The translations under genes were made by a program, and so were the position numbers. Below, piece by piece: positions 60,814 to 64,000 of a stretch of 64,000 nucleotides of DNA (position 1 is the stretch's first letter; every line of letters begins with the position of its first letter). This DNA is from Asterella californica (Eukaryota; Streptophyta; Marchantiopsida; Marchantiales; Aytoniaceae), in NCBI GenBank assembly GCA_036924285.1, contig JAYKYS010000022.1, positions 744,001-808,000 on the forward strand, given 5' to 3'. The notes under the pieces are model-generated. The model searched no databases. It was given only the letters and a program-made list of their open reading frames with translations, and was not told the DNA's origin.

Positions 60814-63680
60814 TTAATCCAGGTCCAGAAATTCCATGCGCTTTCTCATAGTCCCTTTGAGCTCTGTTGCATCCCTCTCTGCCTTCTGAGCCTGAAGGAA
60901 ACAAATTTCAGATGAACAGCAACTCAACGGCACCTCCTGGGAGAACAGCATCCCTGGGCATGTTCATATATGTGCTATTGTAAACTAAACCACGGGATAA
61001 CTCCCAACATAACACATTATAAATTTATAAAAGCAAGGTAATCCAGCCCACTACTTACCCTCCTTATGTCCGCCGGGCTCACTTTGACCATATGAGATGG
61101 CAACTCTTCTTTGTCGGGGTCCTGAAAATGCAACACTAGACTATCAGACCCCAAACAAGAATCTGTCCAAGACTACACTGGATAATCATTGCTACAGGGG
61201 AAGGGGACATGGAGGAAAAGGAAAACAAGGTAGAAAAGTAGGCTAAAGGTAGCTTCCAAGAACTATATAATATGTCGCTACCAGAGATCTTTCACCAACA
61301 GCATAGAATCTGTGAACTGAATTTTCGGCTTTACTAGAGGACTGGACGTTGAGACCCTAAATCCAATCCGTATTGACAAAAGTCTGGCACGGAAAGAAAG
61401 AGCGAGCAAAGAAAGGGACAAAGGGAACCGAAGCAGAAAAAATGACGAACAAAAATTAAGCCCTACCCTTCGGGCATCTACTTCCTTCTTAATTAACACT
61501 TTTAAGGCTCCGTCTGGTGTACGGTATGCTCGACATGACGTAGATTGTCTTTAAGTTTGTGATATCTTCTCTACACCTTTGCTCCTACAACACTATACTC
61601 CTTCTTGGGACCGTCTCTTAGGGCTCAGGTCCAAGAAATTAACTGCATGGATGTTCTATGTTTCCAACTCTTTCCCTACTGAACTTCTGCTGCCAACTAC
61701 CAACCAAACACCCAAAATACTGGAAGACCACGGCGTACAGTTAAGCCTTACGACTATCTCAAACTTTGATGAAAACGTTTGTAAATATCTTGGCACTTGA
61801 GAGAAGATCCTAAGCACAACTCAGGTCAAGCCTTTCCGTCCCATTTATCACCGGAGCAACTAATGGTCAACACTTGAAGTAGAATACTCCTAAACAACTG
61901 AAGTATTCTACTTCAAGTGTCACCTACATTTCTACCTTCAAAAATCATTTCACAACTGCAAACCTCTGTACACATTCAAGATCGAGCAATCGCAACTTAC
62001 CAGCTCCCCTATCAGGACCACGTTTTCCCCACGTATGACATAAAGACCGAGGGGCAGATCACAAAAGAGCTCTCCAACGATAATACGCTCGATGGATCGC
62101 TCCAAAACCACATTTGCTGAAGTAAGAAAACATAAAAAGTGACAATGAGGAAATAGAGGATGGACACGAAGTGGCGAGGAAGTGTCATATTCGCTTGCAA
62201 ATCTAAGGGAGTATAACATGTTCACTCATGAATTTATGGAAAGAAAAGGACCCAAACTACACTCAGCAAGCTCTTCGACGGACATCCCGTCTCCTACTCT
62301 ACCTCATACTCTATCCATTTCGCACCTAGTAGGTGTCACTTTGCTGCAAAAGATAGGTTCTTGTTCTTTCCGTGCTACCTCCAGACAAGATGTGTCCTAC
62401 ATTACTTTCTCCACATGCAAATAATCCTCCAGCTTATAAACCTTCTATTCTTCCACACCATAATCTCAACCTGTTTCATAAGAAGTGGATGGTATGAACC
62501 TACCAAACTGGTCGAATGACCGGAGAGTTCCGACCAGTTTTCTGCCATCGCGGAGGATCACCAAGAGTTTTTCTGTGAAGAAGCATTCCCACGCACTTTG
62601 CACAGTAAGAGAATTGTTGACGTCTCAAGTTCAGCTTATGAACCTTATCACTCATATACTGGCCACCTTCATTGTCTTCCAAAGGCGGTAATACTAATCT
62701 CCCTCATTATGCTCTTGAACTAGTACATGATCCAGGTTTGCCAGAGTCCTTCTACGTCTTTAGTAAAGAACTCTGTCGATGCAACAGACATTTCAGGAGA
62801 AGAATTCCTGGTTGTGTAAGATAATAGGTAAAGAATGACGTGTTTCTTATCTCTAGAAGTCAGTCCTAAAAGAATTGCCCGAAGCTAAGTGCGCGGAATA
62901 TTCAAGAAATGTGAGCTTTTCAAGACAGTAAATGCTGTCGGGGTGGCTTGAACACGAGAAAGAGACTTTCCATTTGTGCTGAAATAGTCTGAAACCTACA
63001 GCTGGTGAGACCATATGGACGTCCTCTGAGCACCGAAGGAGTGAGCAAACAGAGGCCTGGAGTGGTCAGACTAGGACATAAGTCTGGCCTTGCAAGAGGA
63101 AAGGTCATAACATATGCAGATGACCACCAGACACTGGAGAAAGGAAAGGAGAGAAAATTAACAGTTACTATTCATGTAATATCAGTCATGAATAATTTCC
63201 ACAACCTGAGGACGTCAGTATCCTCTTCGCCAGCGCTTAACACTTCACCCGTGAAGCAGATACTGAAAATACTGAGCTAGAGTACGATCTCGTGTGGTAC
63301 ATGCAAGGCCGCAAATTTCGGTCTGAGATCTCCTCGACAACTAATGGCAGAACGAAAGAAAGACTAGAAAAGTGGCAGCCAATCAACCTCGCCTACTTCA
63401 GTAATTGGGAGATCTTCGTCACTACCGTATGCCCTCCCTGGTGATACCTATCTCAGTAAAAGATCTCACAGATGCACTGGAGTTGAGAGATTTGTACACC
63501 GGCGTATTTGATGCAATCAGGACAAGTGTTGTGATCGCTGCTGATCTGAGTACCGTTTCCTTTGTTTCCGATAACATTTCCTAGTAGTTGGAGACCGCTC
63601 AACCAGAGTGTAAGAAGCTTACTGTCGAGGTTATCCGCGAGAGAAGTGGCAGGGAAGGTGTCGGGTCCTGCCCACGACAT
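60814..63680 (-). CDS. LSM1: LSM1, Sm-like decapping activator
   Basis: Subunit specific to the cytoplasmic LSM1-7 ring, which binds oligoadenylated 3' ends of mRNA and promotes decapping and 5'-3' decay. Coding exons 63680-63623, 62572-62504, 62116-62001, 61121-61059 and 60891-60814, all with GT-AG introns in phase, total 384 nt and 127 residues (plant LSM1 is about 128). The start is MSWAGPDTFPATSLADNLD. Sm1 motif: LLVILRDGRKLVGTLRSFDQ. Sm2 motif: GLYVIRGENVVLIGEL. The LSM1-specific C-terminal tail reads AQKAERDATELKG then TMRKRMEFLDLD. No disabling change was seen. The large third intron (62,000-61,122) holds a perfect hairpin, and a (GA)n tract lies upstream of the start. Identification is firm from the full-length match to the family pattern. 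Confidence 0.97.
61870..61920. repeat. perfect 19-bp hairpin in LSM1 intron 3
   Basis: Arms 61870-61888 (acacttgaagtagaatact) and 61902-61920 are exact reverse complements with a 13-nt loop. It lies about 80 nt downstream (minus sense) of the exon 3 donor. Confidence 0.9.
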
Positions 63681-63869
63681 CCCCTTCAGTCCGGTGTAGT
63701 CCTTAATTCGCACCGCCCCTGCCACACTGCTGCATCTCCGCTCTCCTCGCGATCCTCTTCCTCACTGAGAAAACTCCAACACTATCCACAAAAACCGTAA
63801 CAAACTAAAACACCCCTCCTCTCACTGTCCTCACAACCTCAACCGCAGAAAACACCCCCTCAAAACAAC

Positions 63870-63871
<2 letters not shown>

Positions 63872-63919
<48 letters not shown>
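63872..63919. repeat. (CT)24 microsatellite upstream of LSM1
   Basis: An uninterrupted CT run of about 48 bp, GA on the LSM1 sense strand, about 190-240 bp upstream of the LSM1 ATG. GA repeats in plant promoters and 5' leaders bind BBR/BPC proteins, so a regulatory role is possible but unproven. Confidence 0.95.
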
Positions 63920-63922
<3 letters not shown>

Positions 63923-64000
63923 TAATTCTCCTGCCGCCCTGCCACCACCACCTCAATCTGCTAGACTCAGTTGTTCGGCAAGAGCAGCCAAATAGTCCAA

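Overview
The window reads as nuclear DNA of a land plant, most likely an early-diverging lineage such as a bryophyte; the species is not recognised. The reasons are two intron-rich genes with plant-type exon structure (NADP-malic enzyme and LSM1), TTTAGGG telomere-box motifs, a chromodomain Ty3/gypsy element primed by initiator tRNA-Met, and a PIF/Harbinger element with TTA target duplications. No bacterial-type operons, rRNA genes or CRISPR arrays were seen.

Layout. 0.7-3.2 kb holds a decayed gag-protease retroelement fragment. 3.2-12.6 kb is AT-rich and made of several unrelated short tandem arrays plus one 195-codon orphan ORF. 13.5-18.7 kb (minus) is an intact NADP-malic enzyme gene, resolved here into 19 coding exons giving 590 residues, with a possible extra N-terminal exon up to 19.16 kb. 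20.195-29.310 kb is bounded by matching terminal inverted repeats and TTA duplications and carries decayed PIF/Harbinger transposase and ORF1, plus fragments of another transposase. 29.3-35.0 kb is nearly featureless. 35.04-58.1 kb is a nest of retrotransposons inserted in a CTCG-rich minisatellite. 60.8-63.7 kb (minus) is an intact five-exon LSM1 gene.

The main discovery is in the nest. The outer element (35,672-57,320, TSD CTCGC) is a decayed chromodomain gypsy. Inside its leader lies a second gypsy element on the minus strand. Its single long polyprotein frame reads gag, retropepsin, a DNMT3-like cytosine-5 DNA methyltransferase, reverse transcriptase, RNase H and integrase, and ends in a PHD finger where chromoviruses carry a chromodomain. 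A third element, a gag-only LTR retrotransposon with 2-kb LTRs (45,463-51,953), inserted exactly inside the methyltransferase domain with a 4-bp target duplication. The element therefore combines a DNA-methylation writer with a histone-tail reader. This copy is dead (eight premature stops, seven of them TAG, one frameshift and the nested insertion), but all diagnostic methyltransferase motifs remain.

The two host genes look intact and unrelated in function: malate-to-pyruvate NADPH supply (NADP-ME) and cytoplasmic mRNA decapping and decay (LSM1). Most of the rest is mobile or tandemly amplified DNA.
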